64,000 bases of DNA from Cocos nucifera (GCA_006176705.1 QRFJ01005887.1:1-64000), one strand, 5' to 3'; positions 1 to 13,540 are shown, numbered from the stretch's first letter. The notes: a model not told the origin generated them from the sequence alone. Translations and numbers: made by a program.

Positions 1-1430
1 GATGCACCCAAACTTAGTCTCTAATTCATGAAACTCACCATGCTTGGAATATTGCCCCACTTCTTAGCTAAGTTAGACCCACTATTTACACGAACTGAAT
101 TTCTGATTGGGACTCTCACCATATCTGAAATATTAAGCCCAACTCATCCTCCAATACGTTGCATCCAATGCCTAATAGATATGGTTACATCTTTTTGGTA
201 TAATTGAACTACTGTATCCAGCCGAAAATAATCAATCCTGAAAAGGACCTGCACATCTACAATGGTAGAAGATCAATTGACCTAATATTTTCTTAGAAAG
301 ATTTTAATTTAGGTCTTTAGACTCAACTAGTCATAACGATTATAATTAATCTAATAGCATGAATTAGCTCGAATCGTTAACTACCTCAATACAGAACTGG
401 ATCAATCCAATCGACTAGGTAAGTGAGATCAGTGGGAGGGATATGCCATTAACTCACCATGGACGCATCCAAGTTGAGTAGCTCTCAATTAAAAATTATC
501 AATCGTATCTACATTACTTATCTTAGACACCAATTTATCTAACCAGAACTGATTGGGTTAGCTTACAATGTAGGCTCGAATCGTAGAGCCAAATTAGGTC
601 TTAAACTAGTCGACCACATGTGATTATGAGTCAACCTTGACCAAGACTTATATCTAACGGGCTGATCAAATCTAAGCTTCTTGATCCCACTTAACTAACT
701 CTTGATTCAGTTTGATTAACCGCTAGACCTAATCAAGCTATCCATACCCGAACCTATGTTTTATGAAGGTATCTTAGAAATGAAACTTCTTAATTTTAAA
801 TCTAATTAGTTTCGTAAACTTAATTCTTAATTAAGTTCAATAGAGTTCATAAAATAAAACATGCATCAAAGATTTTAGGATTTTTGGATCTAGAGTTTTG
901 CAGAAAAGTAAGTTTTCGATTTCTAATTAAGGGCAAATACGTAGCATCCTTACACGCCATAAGAGCATCCCATCAAATAAAAAATGAGGGCCTTTAAACC
1001 CTTCTTAGTTTTTTAACCAAACAACCAAGGGGAATGCCTTAATAAAAAATTTAAACTATAATACAAAATAATTAGATCTAATACATATAACTCTTATACA
1101 ATTAAAGATTTAATCTACATATGCTTTGCATACATCTCATGTATTATTTTTAAATATTTAATACTTATGTTTTAGATCTGATTACATCTCATGTAACTTC
1201 TAAAAATAAAAAATTAAATGATCATATCATGAAAAAAATTTAGATCTAGACTAACATAGCATAGATCTATAGAATTAGTCTAGACATGCATTGCATATAT
1301 CATATATATGAAAATTTTAAATACATCTAATGATTTTAGATTTAATTACATCTCATGCAATATCTAAAATTAAATGATCAAATCATAAAAAAAAAAAAAT
1401 GGATCAAATCTAGAACTACAAACCTAGCTC
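1..1430 (-). mobile_element. Internal region of a minus-strand LTR retrotransposon, non-coding
   Basis: This stretch holds no ORF of note and no recognisable gag or pol motif. It lies just inside a primer-binding site read on the minus strand: the complement of TGGTATTAGAGC is at 1427-1438. It is therefore probably the leader or internal part of the element whose 5' LTR follows at about 1441-3680. The absence of coding sequence over 1.4 kb suggests a non-autonomous (LARD-like) or heavily decayed element, but the rest lies outside the window. Confidence 0.4.
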
Positions 1431-1440
1431 TAATACCAGT

Positions 1441-3680
1441 TAAAGAAATTTCTATTTCTAGGCTACAGGATCGATCTGATCTGAAGTAATTTTTTTTAAA
1501 AAAATTCTAGACCTGATCAGATTTGAAAGTTCTTAGATATGATTATATAGATCTAAAAATAAAAGCAAAAAAAAAATAAAATAGTGATAACCTTTATCAC
1601 TTGATTGGATGAACTCTTCACCTATGGTGATGATCTGACGATGATCCGAGGTTCTGATCCGAGCTACGCATATATCCGATCTCTATCAGTATCCACTCGA
1701 GTAGGATCTGAAAATCTCTACCTTCTGAATTTGATCTCAAAAAATTAGATCTGGGATGCTTCTGGTTTGCCTTCGAATTGATCTTCGAAGGCAACACTTT
1801 CGTCTCACAAAATAGAACTCCCTGACTGGATCTTTGCACCAACAGCTCTAAACTCTTGATGTTGATTTCTGCCCAACTACTTGGGCATGGGAAGAGGGAT
1901 AGGATCAGGTAGGGAGGCATGGGAGATGGAGGGAGAGGTAGCACTTGTGCGTGGGCTAACAGGAATGAAGAAATCCTAGGTGCAGGGGTCTTTATATAGA
2001 CCTATGCGCCATCCTTGAGTCCTAATGCTTCAAGCAACTAGTTTTCTTAAAGCAAAAGGACTCTCCTTCAAATCCCACGCCTCCTATCAAATTTCTTCTG
2101 ATTTTGTCATCCAAAATTCCAAAAAAAATGGCGCCAGAGGAGGGGTGGCGCATGAAACAAAACTCCCTAGAGTTTGATCTCATCAAAACTCTATCTTCCT
2201 TTATCCACAATGGGTGCATGCTAGGATGGGCGTGCACCCTCCCTTTTCATGCCAAAATCCTTTGGAATGTGCACCCTCAAATAAATTCTAAGGGGTGCAC
2301 ATCTCCTCCCTTCTTTTCTGCAAAGACTAAGTCAAAAGACCCTTGTCATAATTTCTATCTCATGGATTTAGGATAAATCCTAGTCTGATTAGGACAAGCC
2401 CTGATCGCATCAGGACAAGTTCCATTCTGATCAGAATAAGGTCCAGTCAGACTAGAACAAGATCAGGCAAGGTTTACAAGGATAAGCCAAATCTAATTTG
2501 GCTTAGTTGAGACAAACCATAAAGTCAGGTCCAATCATGTGCTAGCATGATTTTCTTGAATCTGATTGGATCTAATGCAAATCAATCGAACCATATTGAT
2601 CCAATTAATGACATCTAGATCCAAACCCTTATTTGTGTAATCCAATTAGGATTTAGTTCTATATGGTAATGGGACATGTCGCAATCTCTATCATCGACAT
2701 CATTGAAATATCTTTTGATAGATTAAAACTCTTTTGATTCATCCAATTAAAATTATCAATCATCAAGATAATTCTAATTGATCCCAAAATTCATCAGTGA
2801 CACCTAGCAGTATATGGTGGCAATCCATCAGAATCAAATATGAATCTCTCGGTGCCGCTATCTATGTGATTGAATTCTTCTATCATATAAGTTTCGATAG
2901 GATCTAGATCAAGATAAACTCGTCAAACCCTACACCTGTCATATGAATAAATCATTCGACTCGAGTCTGATGTGAAATTCAAATAGAAACTTTTTTTTAT
3001 TATATTCACACTATCATGACCATGGATTTTAGGACTCAATCTCATGATCATCATAGGACCACTCCTCATCTACTGAGATTGATAGATTTCCATACTGGTA
3101 TGATCCAATTTCTATAATGAACATGCTATAGCCAATATCCTTAAGATTTTGAATGGCTAGGAGATCGAGTTATGGTATAGTCAAACTATAATATTCTCAA
3201 GATGAGCTGTCGATGCACCTAAGATCAAAGAATCAGATACACAACTGCAGCATCGAGCTAGTCATTGATAAGAAGATAGACTTTCTTATAACTACTCGAG
3301 ATGGTCATGCTCAGTGCCCTTGTTCTTAACAAGTATCGGTACTCTTACTTCGATGTCTCTACACCGTAGACTCAAGATTTATCTATCCTAAGAAAGCGAT
3401 TGTACACCGATCTTTCGGATCGATCACTACCCTCGTAATGATCTTATGATTGAAAGCAGTTTATGAGTTAATTATGATAATACATACCTTAAATTCTCAA
3501 CTTTTGAGAATATGTATTATCATGTCCGTTAACTCAATGGATGTATCACAGACACTTTATACATAATGTGATAGAATAAAATAATTTTTTTTATTAATTT
3601 TAAATTAAAATTATAAAAATACCTCTAGAAAGTATTTTATAAATGTGGACCAATCTAGCTTCCAAGACATATATCTAACA
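1441..3680 (-). mobile_element. Long terminal repeat (about 2.2 kb), minus strand, copia-like
   Basis: Read on the minus strand this begins TGTTAGATATATGTCTTGG at 3680, a typical copia LTR start. It runs to about 1441, where a methionine-tRNA-like primer-binding site (TGGTATTAGAGC, 1438-1427) follows. The right edge abuts the decayed hAT transposase, whose left end is missing, so the LTR element probably inserted into the hAT copy. Small ORFs inside have no recognisable product. The second LTR is outside the window, so target duplications cannot be checked. Confidence 0.6.
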
Positions 3681-3739
3681 TGATTGTTATCTTAATTGAT
3701 TTTTTTTTTGTTGATTGATAGATTATCAGCTTACTTCTC

Positions 3740-6215
3740 TATTGTGTGGGTGTGTGGTTGATTACTTGCATCATGATTGGATCTATGAGTACAATGAATC
3801 AAGTTGTAAATGTGGATGATGATGAAGTACCTGAAGAATTCAAATTAGAGAGTAAAAGTGAAACTGAACCTGGAGTTGAGAAATCAAATAAGAGGGTAAG
3901 GAAATTTCTGATGTTTGTTATTATTTCATGTGAAAATGGGGAAAGGCAAAGATGGACGTAAAAAGGGCAACTTGTAATGGATGTAAAAGGCAGTATAAAT
4001 GTGATGGGAAAAAAATATGGGACCTCTTCTATGACCCGTTATCTTCTGAAGTGTCCTATGAGAAAGTTTCATGATATAGGGCAAATGATAATTGGTGCTG
4101 ATGGAAAACAAAGATCTAGAAAAATAGATCAAAAAGTTTCTTGTGAATTGTGTGAATTTGCCATTATTCAACATGATTTGCCCTTTTCATTTATTGAATA
4201 TCCTGGGATTAGGGCTTGGGTAAAGTATATCAATCCTGATATTATTTCTATTTTTAGAAATATTGTTTGTAGTGATATTCAAAAAATTTATTTAAGGGAG
4301 AAAGAAAAGTTGAAACAACTCATAGCTAAGATTCCTAATAGAGTTTGCTTGACTTCTAATGTGTGGACTGCATATGCACTAGTAAGGGTTATATTATTCT
4401 GACTGCTCATTATGTTGACGATAGTTGAAAATTAAATAGTAAAATTTTGAATTTTGCTCATATGCCTCCTCCACACTTAGGGTTTGAATTAGCTGCAAAG
4501 TTGTATGAATTTTTGAAGGATTAGAAAATTAAGAACAAGATTTTTTCTCTGACTCTAGATAATGCCTCTAGAAATAATAATATGCAAGATAATTTGAAAG
4601 ATCATCTTTGTTTGAATGATAGTTTATTGTGTGGTGGTGAGTTTTTTTATACATGGTATTATGCTCACATTCTTAACCTCATTGTTCAAGAAAGATTGAA
4701 AGTAGCCAATGATGTTTTGGTTAAGATTAGAAAATCAGTCAAGTATGTGAAGGGTTCAGAGAGTAGGATGCAAAAATTTAATAAATGTATTAAGCAGGTT
4801 GGTGGTATTGACATTATTGGCTTACATTTAGATGTGTCTACTCATTGGGATTCCACATATTTGTTGGAGAGTGCAATCAAATACAAAAAAGTTTTTGCTT
4901 CTCTCTAATTGGTTGATAAGAACTATATATTTTGCATTACATCCTTTGAGTGGACAAGAGGAGAGAAAATATGTGAGTTCCTTGAGCCATTTTATGAGAC
5001 TACCAACTTGGTTTCCAGCTCTTCTTATCCTACCTCCAATCTTTATTCATGCAAGTTTGAAAGATTGAGTGCTTGTTGTTGGAAAATGAGAGAAATGAAG
5101 ATATGGTGATAAGTAGAATGTGCAAGAGAATGAAAGATAAGTTTGATAAATATTGAAGTCAATATAGTATTGTACTTGCATTTGGGGCTGTTCTTGACCT
5201 ACACATCAAGCTTATAATATTGGAGTGCTTTTTCTCAAAGATTGATGTAAGTAAAGCAAAAGATATGGTGAAGAAGGTGAGGATAGAGTTGAACAAGCTT
5301 TTTGAGCAATATGCCAACTCCACAAATGCACCGAGTAGTTCTTCCCAATCTCCATCCATATCACATGCATATATGCCAATATAAAGTGGAGGATTAATTG
5401 AAAATAAAGGCAAAAAAATACTTGATGTAAGTGTCTCATCTTATGCTCTTTTTTAATATTTTTTTTATATTCATATTTATTTTATTAATTATATATCTAA
5501 CTTGTGTTTGGAATTGATGTAGAAAATTAAAATATTTGAGAGCCAAACTATTACAAATGTTGGAAAATCCCAATTGGATCTCTTTTTGGAGGAGCGAAAA
5601 CTTGAGTTTGGATTTTATGAAGAATTGGATGTATTGCACTATTGGAAGAGTTATAAGCATCAATTTCTAATTTTTTCAATAATGGCATGTGTTGTTTTGG
5701 CTATTTTCATTACTATTATTGCATCAAAATCGGCCTTTTCCAATGGTGCTTGAGTGCTTAACAAATATAGAAGTAGCATGCTTTCAGAGAAAGTGCAGAT
5801 TTTTCTTTATACTCGCAATTGGCTGCATGGTTTTATTCCTAATGGTAAGCTTATCTTATGCTTTAGATGTTACTTGATTTTTGCTTCATTCTATTTTTTT
5901 TTGGTGGCTGATTTCTTATTTTTGGCTTGTGTTTAGCTTATTTTTTTTGGCTGCCCAGTGCTTTTTTTTTTTGGTTATTCTAGTTTTTTATGATTTTAAT
6001 TGGTTTGATGTTCATTCTTAACTTCTTGTTGTGGTACTTGTAGATGAAGATGATGATTCAGCTATGAAAGTGAATACATCTCTTTTAAAGGAGGATTCTA
6101 ATGTTATTGAAAGAGATAATTGATGAAGAAGAGGAAGAGGATGAAGAATTGAATGATGAGGACTACAATGATGAAATGGAGGATAATTTTTTGGGACTTT
6201 GATTTGCCTCTAAAT
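3740..6215 (+). pseudogene. Decayed hAT transposase (BED zinc finger, ricesleeper-like)
   Basis: Frames broken by stops and indels together spell a plant hAT transposase. At about 3966-4055 a BED-finger-like CNGC...YKCDGKKYGTSSM...LLKC occurs, with a frame change in an A-run near 4010. The RNase-H-like core follows (LTLDNASRNN near 4551, HLDVSTHWDSTY near 4828). Next come the FLEPFYETTNL motif (about 4978-5010) and the SYPTSNLY motif. The C-terminal dimerisation region is seen near 5570-5840 (LDLFLEERKLEF, VLNKYRSSML, TRNWLHGF), with an acidic tail after 6040. The expected histidine of the BED finger appears lost. The copy cannot make active transposase. It sits between an LTR (left) and a hAT-type terminal end (right). 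Confidence 0.85.
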
Positions 6216-6479
6216 TAGTTTTAAAATTAAAATTATCTTTTAAGTTCATGTTGTATTAAGTTTGATAATTTTATTTGATGACTCTAAGTTTGAAGAGGAC
6301 CACAAATAATGATGCTTGGCACTTGCTTTGAATAGTCAAGACTTAGAATTAGAGTCTTTGACTTTGTTATTGTGAATATGAATTGAGATGTGAGACTTTA
6401 ATAGGTTGATTTGAACTTAAATTGAATATTAAATTCTATTTATATTGCTATTTATGATTTTTTTTTGAAGAATTTTGGT

Positions 6480-6623
6480 GGAATGACTCATTTAACCCGT
6501 AGCCCAAGGGGGGTTGGGTTAGGTTTGGGTTTTTCTAACCCACCAGTTAAATGGGTCAGCTTACCATATCCCATTTAGAGGCGAGGTGGGTCGGGGCTGG
6601 CTGGCCCATCTTGCCAGTACTAG
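6480..6623 (+). mobile_element. Right terminal region of the hAT element
   Basis: A G+C-rich stretch of ACCCGT/GGGTTGGGTT-type subterminal sequence ends in GGCCCATCTTGCCAGTACTAG. Its complement, CTAGTACTGGCAAG, resembles the TGGCAA-type inverted terminal repeat of plant hAT elements. It lies just downstream of the decayed transposase in the expected position. No matching left terminus is visible between 3681 and 3740, so the 8-bp target duplication cannot be checked. Confidence 0.55.
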
Positions 6624-6884
6624 ATGCAAGCCTACTCCAAAGGTTCTGATGATCGATTTCATTTTTCATGGAGCTAAGGTGGTCCCATTTGCAAAAGGAG
6701 TGCAAAATCTTCTGTAATAGTGAGTAAATAGAGCCTTTTTTATTTAGAAACAAACAAACATTTCTCTCTCGCCTAGGTCTCCAAGCATAGCCACATGATC
6801 AATTGATCCTTCTGCCGAAACCTCGATCATGATCGAGGACCTAGTTGGCCGAGGCCGAGGTGGTGGTCCACAACACATATTTAT

Positions 6885-7260
6885 ACAAAATTTGTAATTA
6901 GACTTTTCACATACATAACCCTATAAATATGACTTAGTATACATTTATGCTTCAAAAATCACTATTTGCATATACAGCTCTCAAATCATCTTGTTTCTAC
7001 AACGATACATCTCCTTTTAGATTTTTAATTAATAGTATTAAGAATTATCATTTTATATGTAAAAGACATCATCAAGCTTTTGCATCCATACTCTTAAAAT
7101 TTAACACTTAATTTATATAGTAAAGAGCAATTTTTTATAACATTTTAGGGGTACAAATGAAAATGATAATAAATTTGTTTTATACTTAAAGCAACTATCT
7201 ATTGATACCATCGATCAAACATTTTATAGGAGGGGCATCTTTGCAATATAGAAAGATGAT
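6885..7260. mobile_element. MITE copy 1 (family also at 14540 and 36890), right end missing
   Basis: From ATTTATACAAAATTTGTAAT onward this matches the copy at 14535-14925, including ATCACTATTTGCATAT and TTAACACTTA. The right terminal inverted repeat seen in the 14540 copy is absent here, so this copy is truncated. It lies next to the remnant of a WAK gene 3' end, as does the 14540 copy. Confidence 0.55.
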
Positions 7261-7499
7261 TTAAGCCGTTAAATATGATTTACTACATCAAAACTGCTTG
7301 CATATAAAAAATTATATGATTTAGAGACCTCTAGCCTATGCATCAAATGGTGAAAATTTGGACAACCTAAATAAAATTGAATTAGATGTATTTTTTAATC
7401 ACTTAATGTATAGGTTAAGAATCTTCAAATCATATGATTGTTTGTGTATAAGCAGTTTTAAGATAGTAGACCATATCCAAAAACTTGGATCATTGATAT

Positions 7500-7990
7500 A
7501 AGATCTCCATTGTCCAATTTTGATCTGACTGTATCTAAGAACTTCAGAAGCAACCAATAGTATATAGCACCTAGAACTCATACAAGCAGGACAAATTCAA
7601 CTAAGAACCTTGGTATTTAGTGCATGTCACCATACGTTATGCCATGGATAAATTCAAATACTTAGTACAATATGAGATAATTATATCAATAAGAATGTAG
7701 CTAGAGTACTAGCTTTTTATCACATGAATCTTCAATAGTACAATATGCAAATTAGAGATAGCAGCAACATATAAAGTTCCAAGAATAATTTGATGAGCAT
7801 ATGCTTAGGAAAGTAGGGAGGATCAATAGCATAGAAAATATCTCAATAGCTCTATACAAAAAGAGCAGTTTCTGGTAAATTCATCACCGTGGGAGATCCA
7901 TGGAAGCTAACATGTTAGTTTCTGAACTATATATATTGTCTACTTGCCTCCTCAGTGCATCCATTTGAAGGTCCAATCCTAGCTAGCAAG
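7500..7990 (-). pseudogene. 3' end of a duplicated WAK kinase gene, truncated by a copia element
   Basis: About 490 bp align with the 3' flank and last codons of the intact kinase exon at 15501-16684 (15165-15600 matches). The coding part (7884-7990, minus) reads GPSNGCTEEAS, then a stop and a frame change, then MLASMDLPR and the stop. The intact copy has GPSSGCTKRAS and the same C-terminus. Similarity ends abruptly at 7990, where copia pol sequence starts. The rest of the kinase domain is missing. This shows that a tandem WAK duplicate once existed to the left of the present gene. Confidence 0.8.
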
Positions 7991-8592
7991 TGAGTAGATA
8001 CCAATCTAATTCAGGGGAGAACCATTGGAAGGTTATTAAAACTATCCTGAAGTATTTAAGAAATACTAAGGATCAGTGACTTGTATATGGTGAATCAGAC
8101 TTGAAATTGATAGGGTTCATTGACTCCAAATTTTAGTCTTATCATGATAATAGCAAGAGTGTGTTGGGATATATATTCATTCTTAATGGTGGGCTCATCT
8201 GCAGGAAGAGTTTCAAGCAGCATATTATGGCTGATTCAGTTTGTGAGGCAAAGTATGTCACTGCATCAGATGCTGTCAAAGAAGTAGTGTGGCTGAGAAA
8301 ATTCATCACCGAGCTTGGAGTAGCACCCTCCCTTGATGGTCCAGTTCTGCTCTATTATGATAGCTCTAGAGCCATTGCTCGGATGAAGAAACCTAAGGCA
8401 CACTAGCGGATGAAGCATATTCTGCGTCGCTTCCACCTTGTCTGAGAAATTATGGATCGAGGTGATGTCGATCTTCAGAAGATTGATGGAAAGGAGAACC
8501 TAGCCAACCCATTCACTAAAGCTATTGCAGTGAAGGAGTTCAATGACTTCAAGTCGAAGATAGGTATTAGATACTATACCGATTGGCTTTAG
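7991..8592 (+). pseudogene. Copia pol C-terminus (end of RT and RNase H)
   Basis: The translation resembles the end of a Ty1/copia polyprotein. It includes HWKVIKTILKYL near 8020, SDLKLIGFIDS, DNSKSVLGYIFILNGG (about 8140-8190), then ADSVCEAKYVTASDAVKEVVWLRKF near 8229. Further on come a DSSRAIA motif (canonical DSTGAIA) and HILRRFHLV, DRGDVDLQKIDGKENLANPF, ending YYTDWL and TAG at 8590. Point stops (8095, 8404, 8442) disable it. Everything upstream of RT is missing. It is followed by a polypurine tract and LTR, so this is the 3' end of a truncated element. Confidence 0.9.
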
Positions 8593-8606
8593 TCCAAGTG
8601 GGAGAT
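8593..8606 (+). promoter_or_regulatory. Polypurine tract before the 3' LTR
   Basis: AAGTGGGAGA directly precedes the LTR start, as expected for the plus-strand primer of a copia element. Confidence 0.6.
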
Positions 8607-11413
8607 TATTGAAAATATATTTCAAAGTCAATCGTCAGTCTGTTGACGGTTGTACTACTTATTGTACTTATATACAAATTATCAAATAATAAAAGTTATT
8701 TTAGCAATTTTCATCATAAATTTTATTATCTTCTAATGAACTCCTGTGTTGTGACGAAGTCTTTAGGACTATCTAGATTTGATAAAAGAGGATTTATCAT
8801 TTAGTCCTTAAATTATTCCCGACTAAAAGATATGTTGTTATTTAGGACGACAACGTTTATTGAGTATAGATCATTATATGCCATATATGTTGGTTGTCCT
8901 CGTAACCAAGAAGTGTTGAGACACTGGCATAACATGCAAATGAGATGCATAGATTCATCTACACTGAACGTGACCAACTCTGGAGCTTTTCTTCTATCAA
9001 GATTAGCCTCAAAGTATATGGGAATAAGTATCCCTTAGACCTGAGACCATCATGGTGACTTGCAAGCAACTCACTGTACTTAGGTACCGGACTACCTAAA
9101 TTTTTAATTCAGTGACGGAAGGCTACTGGATGCAGTCAAGTACTTGACTTATCAGTGTGTGAGTCAAGATGGGATTGATCCCTCTAAATGTTGGAGCAAG
9201 TGCATCGCTGTATTTCAATCTAGCAAATCCTCGATCGGGATAATCCATATGATGGATGCTAAATTTTGAAATACAATATGGATGAATTTTAGGATTGACA
9301 GTAAATTCTGGATCATTCTTTTGAGCATCGTGATCAAGGGGATGAATTATACGGTAACCATATTTCACAGGTTTGTCATTGTTGCATTATGACTTTTCGA
9401 CATATCCGGACGTCGGGTACCATTACTAGATGGTCACATCGATTGCTATAGAAAATTAGTTTCTATGCTACTGACTTAGGATTCGAACCTCTGGGATCAC
9501 ATGCATAAGGAGTTCATACTTGATCTGATGGCTGATCATGAGTCTTGATGACCTAGGATACTGTGGTCAAGAGTCCCACTGGACTGGGACTCTGTGACCA
9601 AGAATTTCACTGGACTGAGACTCTAAGTCCTACTCATTTAGAACTCTCTGATCAGGAGTCCCAATGGTCTGGGACTCTAAGATTGCGAGTTTCATTCATT
9701 TGAGATACTGGGATTAAGAGTCCTATTGAATTGGAACTCTTCAGAAGTTTCATATTGATAGAACTTTGTTGTCCGATAATCCATCCGATTTGGACTCAGA
9801 TATTTTTGAAGGATTAATTAGCAATTCAATTACTGATTAGCTCAATTTGATTGAGTGATAAGAATTCGATCAAATTCGATTAAATTTAATTCGATTGAGT
9901 TTGATCGGATCAGGTCATGAGATGACCTAATCGCTATGAAAGTTTTGATCCTGATTTGATCAGGATCTATATCTAATTAATTTTTAATTTGATTAAAATT
10001 TTATTGAATTAAGCTAAGCCTAATTTGGTTGGGTTTAATCTGATCTAATTGAGTCTAAATTAATTAGTTTAGTTGAAACCAATTAGGACCAAGTCAAATG
10101 AAGTTTGAATTCAAACTCTCCCATGCGCCCACCTTTTTTGACTTTTCCACTCTTGTTCCATGCTCAAAATTTTTGTACATAACTTTTCTCTCACCCAGTA
10201 GGTTTCTATGCCCCCTTTCTTATCTGCTTTTGACTTGGTCCAAGGGTTGGACCAGTTCAAAGTATGTTGAGTTTTGAATTCAACTCAGTTTGTTGGAGGT
10301 TGGAACCAATCCAACCTTATCTACTTCCCATGCCCTCTCTTTTGTTTGTTGAATATTTTTAGAGAAATAAAAATATGCGCACATAGAAGGAGAGTCCTTC
10401 TGCGTGTTAAATATATGGGAGGAGGAGTTGGATAAAGATAAGAGGCTCATTTAATTTTTGAAATCAAGTGAGTGGTTAAAACCTTCCAACCACTCGATCC
10501 TTATCTTTTTCTATGCACTTTTGCCATGGTATTCACACCAATAAATTATGAGAATTTTTGTGCATGTAGTAGAAGGGGTTAGCATTATGTGGTAAAAATT
10601 TTAGAGTGATTGGGCGTTAGTTTGGGGCAAAAAAAATCTTAGAGTGAAGATAAGTAGGGTCCTATAGCACTTTACTTCTCCCTCATGCCTCTCTTCTCTT
10701 CTGATTTTCATCTCTAAGAATATCTAATTTTTAGATATGATCTAAATAGAGTTTATAGATCTAAAAGTCATATTTCCATAAAAGCTTATTTCATAGAAAA
10801 ACTTCATACAAAGAGAGCGTGATAGAATTTTTAGTGTGTCAGGGTTTTTGGGCTGAGTGAAACCCTAGTTTTGGGAATCTAGGTTCGGGTGGAGAGATCG
10901 AATGTTGTGAACATCGGATCGCCATCAAATTTGAAACACCTCTTCATCATCCTCTAATATTTATGTTCTAATTTTTTAAAATATCTAAAAAATTAAAAAG
11001 TATACGATCGATCGAATCAATCATGATCTACCGTCGAAGATTTCAGCGAGGAGCTAGCACTCCGGTGGAGCTTGTCGAGACCAGGAGCTCCGTTTGGACC
11101 ATCCATAGAGGTCAGATGAGTGTGCAGCTATAGCATAATATCATAATTTTTTTTGATGGATTCAGATCATGAAGATCAGCTACCCACGAAAAGGTATCAA
11201 GTTCTGAACTCGTATTGGTCAGCAGATTCGATTTGCTGATCAAATGCATTTTATTTTTCTATCACATATTAGCATGTTTAGATCCTGAGTAAAATTTATT
11301 TGATATGATCAGTGCATATATAGTATTAATTTTAGATTAATATTTACTTTTGTTGTTATTTTATTCAAAAAAATTTTGAAAATGCATGCTTAAACCCAGC
11401 GTGATTTCCTTCA
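8607..11413 (+). mobile_element. Copia 3' LTR (about 2.8 kb)
   Basis: It starts TATTGAAAATATATTTC, a mutated TGTTGAAA start, right after a polypurine tract. It aligns along most of its length with the LTR at 47558-49917: the CAATCGTCAGTCTGTTGA opening, the GACTCTGTGACCAAGA-type repeats near 9540-9740, the GATTGAGTTTGATC block and the downstream AGATATGATCT block. The estimated end is CCTTCA at 11413. The GACTCT/GGACT units at 9545-9740 form a degenerate short tandem repeat also present in the other copy. Short ORFs inside have no recognisable product. Confidence 0.75.
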
Positions 11414-13540
11414 GATATCATGCAAAATATTTTAAGAAAGTTGTCATTTATTTTTAAAGCCAAATATTTAAAGAAATTTTTAGTTTTATTCATTTGGAAT
11501 TAGATAGCTTATAATATGTCTTATATTTTATTGATTTATCTTTTGGCAAAAGAATAGTTGCTTTGTCTCAAATATGAATTTTCATGGCTATATTTTTGCT
11601 ATTAAAATGTTTGAGATAAATTTTTATGATATATTTTTAAATAATTTACTTTAATATCAAAGTGAAGAAAAATATTTTTAAGACTATGTTATTCAAATAT
11701 TTAAAGACTAAAGTTCTTATTAATTAAAATTGAGAGGTACATTTATACGGCATACTTTTGGACTTTTAGATGTTTGTTATCATTGTAAACATCTTTTGAA
11801 GTTAATGAAACATAATTTTTTAAAAAAATTTAGTATCTACATGAGTGAATGCTATATTTATTTAAACTGAATGCATAATTTAATACTTAATTCACTCAAT
11901 TAATTCTTATTTTTTTAAAATTTTATTTAATTTTAAAATAGCTTTGTTTGCAAAAGTAAGGAAGAGAAAATACCGAAGATAAAATAATTACTAAATTGGT
12001 ATCAATTAAATTTAAAAATCTAAGCTTAAAAGATAAATTTATATTAATTAAAGATTAATGTGGTATCAATTAAACGTACTTAACTTGAAAGAAAAAGAAA
12101 GAGTAACAAAAATTGTAAAGCTTAAGCATTCAAATTTTAAAAAATAAAGAGTGGGAGAAAGTTAAAAAATAAATTAATCCAGCTATTAGTATGAAAAGTA
12201 AGGGGAGAGTTATTTTCTAATTTGATTTGATTAAAAATATTTATGAATTTATGATCTTAAATTCTCAATCAAGTACCTTATTTTGAGCTTTATTGTATTG
12301 ATTTTAAACTTTCAATCAAATGCCTTATAATCTTCTCAATTTATGCTTTCATATGTTTATTCAGTTTAATTTACTTGATTTAAAGTGCTATTGATTTAAA
12401 ATAGTTTCAAACAAATAACTTATTCTTAATAATTAAAAATTACTTAATATGATATCATTAATATGCTAATTTCATATTTTGATTTGCATAATTATCCTTG
12501 AGAATTGATTGGAGTTAAATTAAATTAAAATTATATTCTTACTCCAAGACATGAATTTCTAAACTTAATTTTAAAATTTATTTAAAAATTTAAATTTGAT
12601 ACTAAATTTCTGATATGCATTTTAAAATTTTTATAAATTATTTATATTAAAGTAATTTTTACTCAAAGCAATAAATTTAAAAATATGACTAGTATTTGCT
12701 TTGATACTATTTATTTTATTCCGCACGATACATTTTCGATACATATTTTTTTCAAATTTAATTGATTAATTTTTTTAAAAAAAAATAAAAGATTGAATAT
12801 CAAAGTGCATATTATGTTTGATTTCATGGTCAAATCTTTTTAAAAGTTCTATTCCTCTTAAAGCTTAAAAGTGTATATTTAAAAATCCGATTAAAGATCA
12901 TATTCATTCAAAAAGAGGGAGAGTCTTTGATATTTAAATTTAAGCTAATTTTTAAAATTAAAATAAATATTTTAAACTTATTTTGAGCTAAAGAATAAAT
13001 TTTCAAAAGAGAGATGATTCAATTAAATTGATTTTGTGAACTTATACATTCCTTATTTTGATACATCTCTTACTTTGATATATTCATGTTATTGATTTTG
13101 ACAACTTTTCTTCATCCTTCCCATGAGCTTTTTGATGCCGTCAAAAAGGGAGAGAGAAATATTGAGCATATACTTAAAGGATTAATGCTTAAGAAACTTA
13201 ATGAATTTGATGCTTGAAATCTTAATACGAATTGGGGCATAAATTTGAAATGAGTATATAAAATATGTATAATAAATTTATTATATACAATGAACCAAAA
13301 GATTAATTGAGAACATTCTCATTCATATCTTGGAGGGCATATGTGAATTCATTTTATGGAGTTCTTGGCTTGAGTTTCTGCATCCTGGATCAGTAATTAA
13401 GTGAAATCGATTACCTATGTTGTAATCATCCTTTCGCGAACCATTTCCGTGAAAATTTATTGGCTTCTCGATGAGAGCATATGCATCTCGTGGGTTATTT
13501 GGTAAGCATACATCGACTTGAAATTTCAGGCTGACGGTTG
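11414..13540. other. AT-rich region, probably decayed LTR-retrotransposon sequence
   Basis: No ORF or domain could be supported. The sequence is very AT-rich. At 13131-13160 it contains TTTGATGCCGTCAAAAAGGG followed by AGAGAGAAAT, a phrase I associate with the interior of SIRE-type copia elements. This is the only hint of identity. Confidence 0.35.

Noticed and set aside
1618..2376. Short ORFs in the left part of the window
   Set aside because: They fall inside the minus-strand LTR and have no recognisable product.
9545..9740. Regularly spaced GACTCT/AGTCC units considered as a possible CRISPR-like array
   Set aside because: Units are degenerate and without unique spacers of constant length, and they recur at 48490-48690 in a related LTR of a plant copia element.
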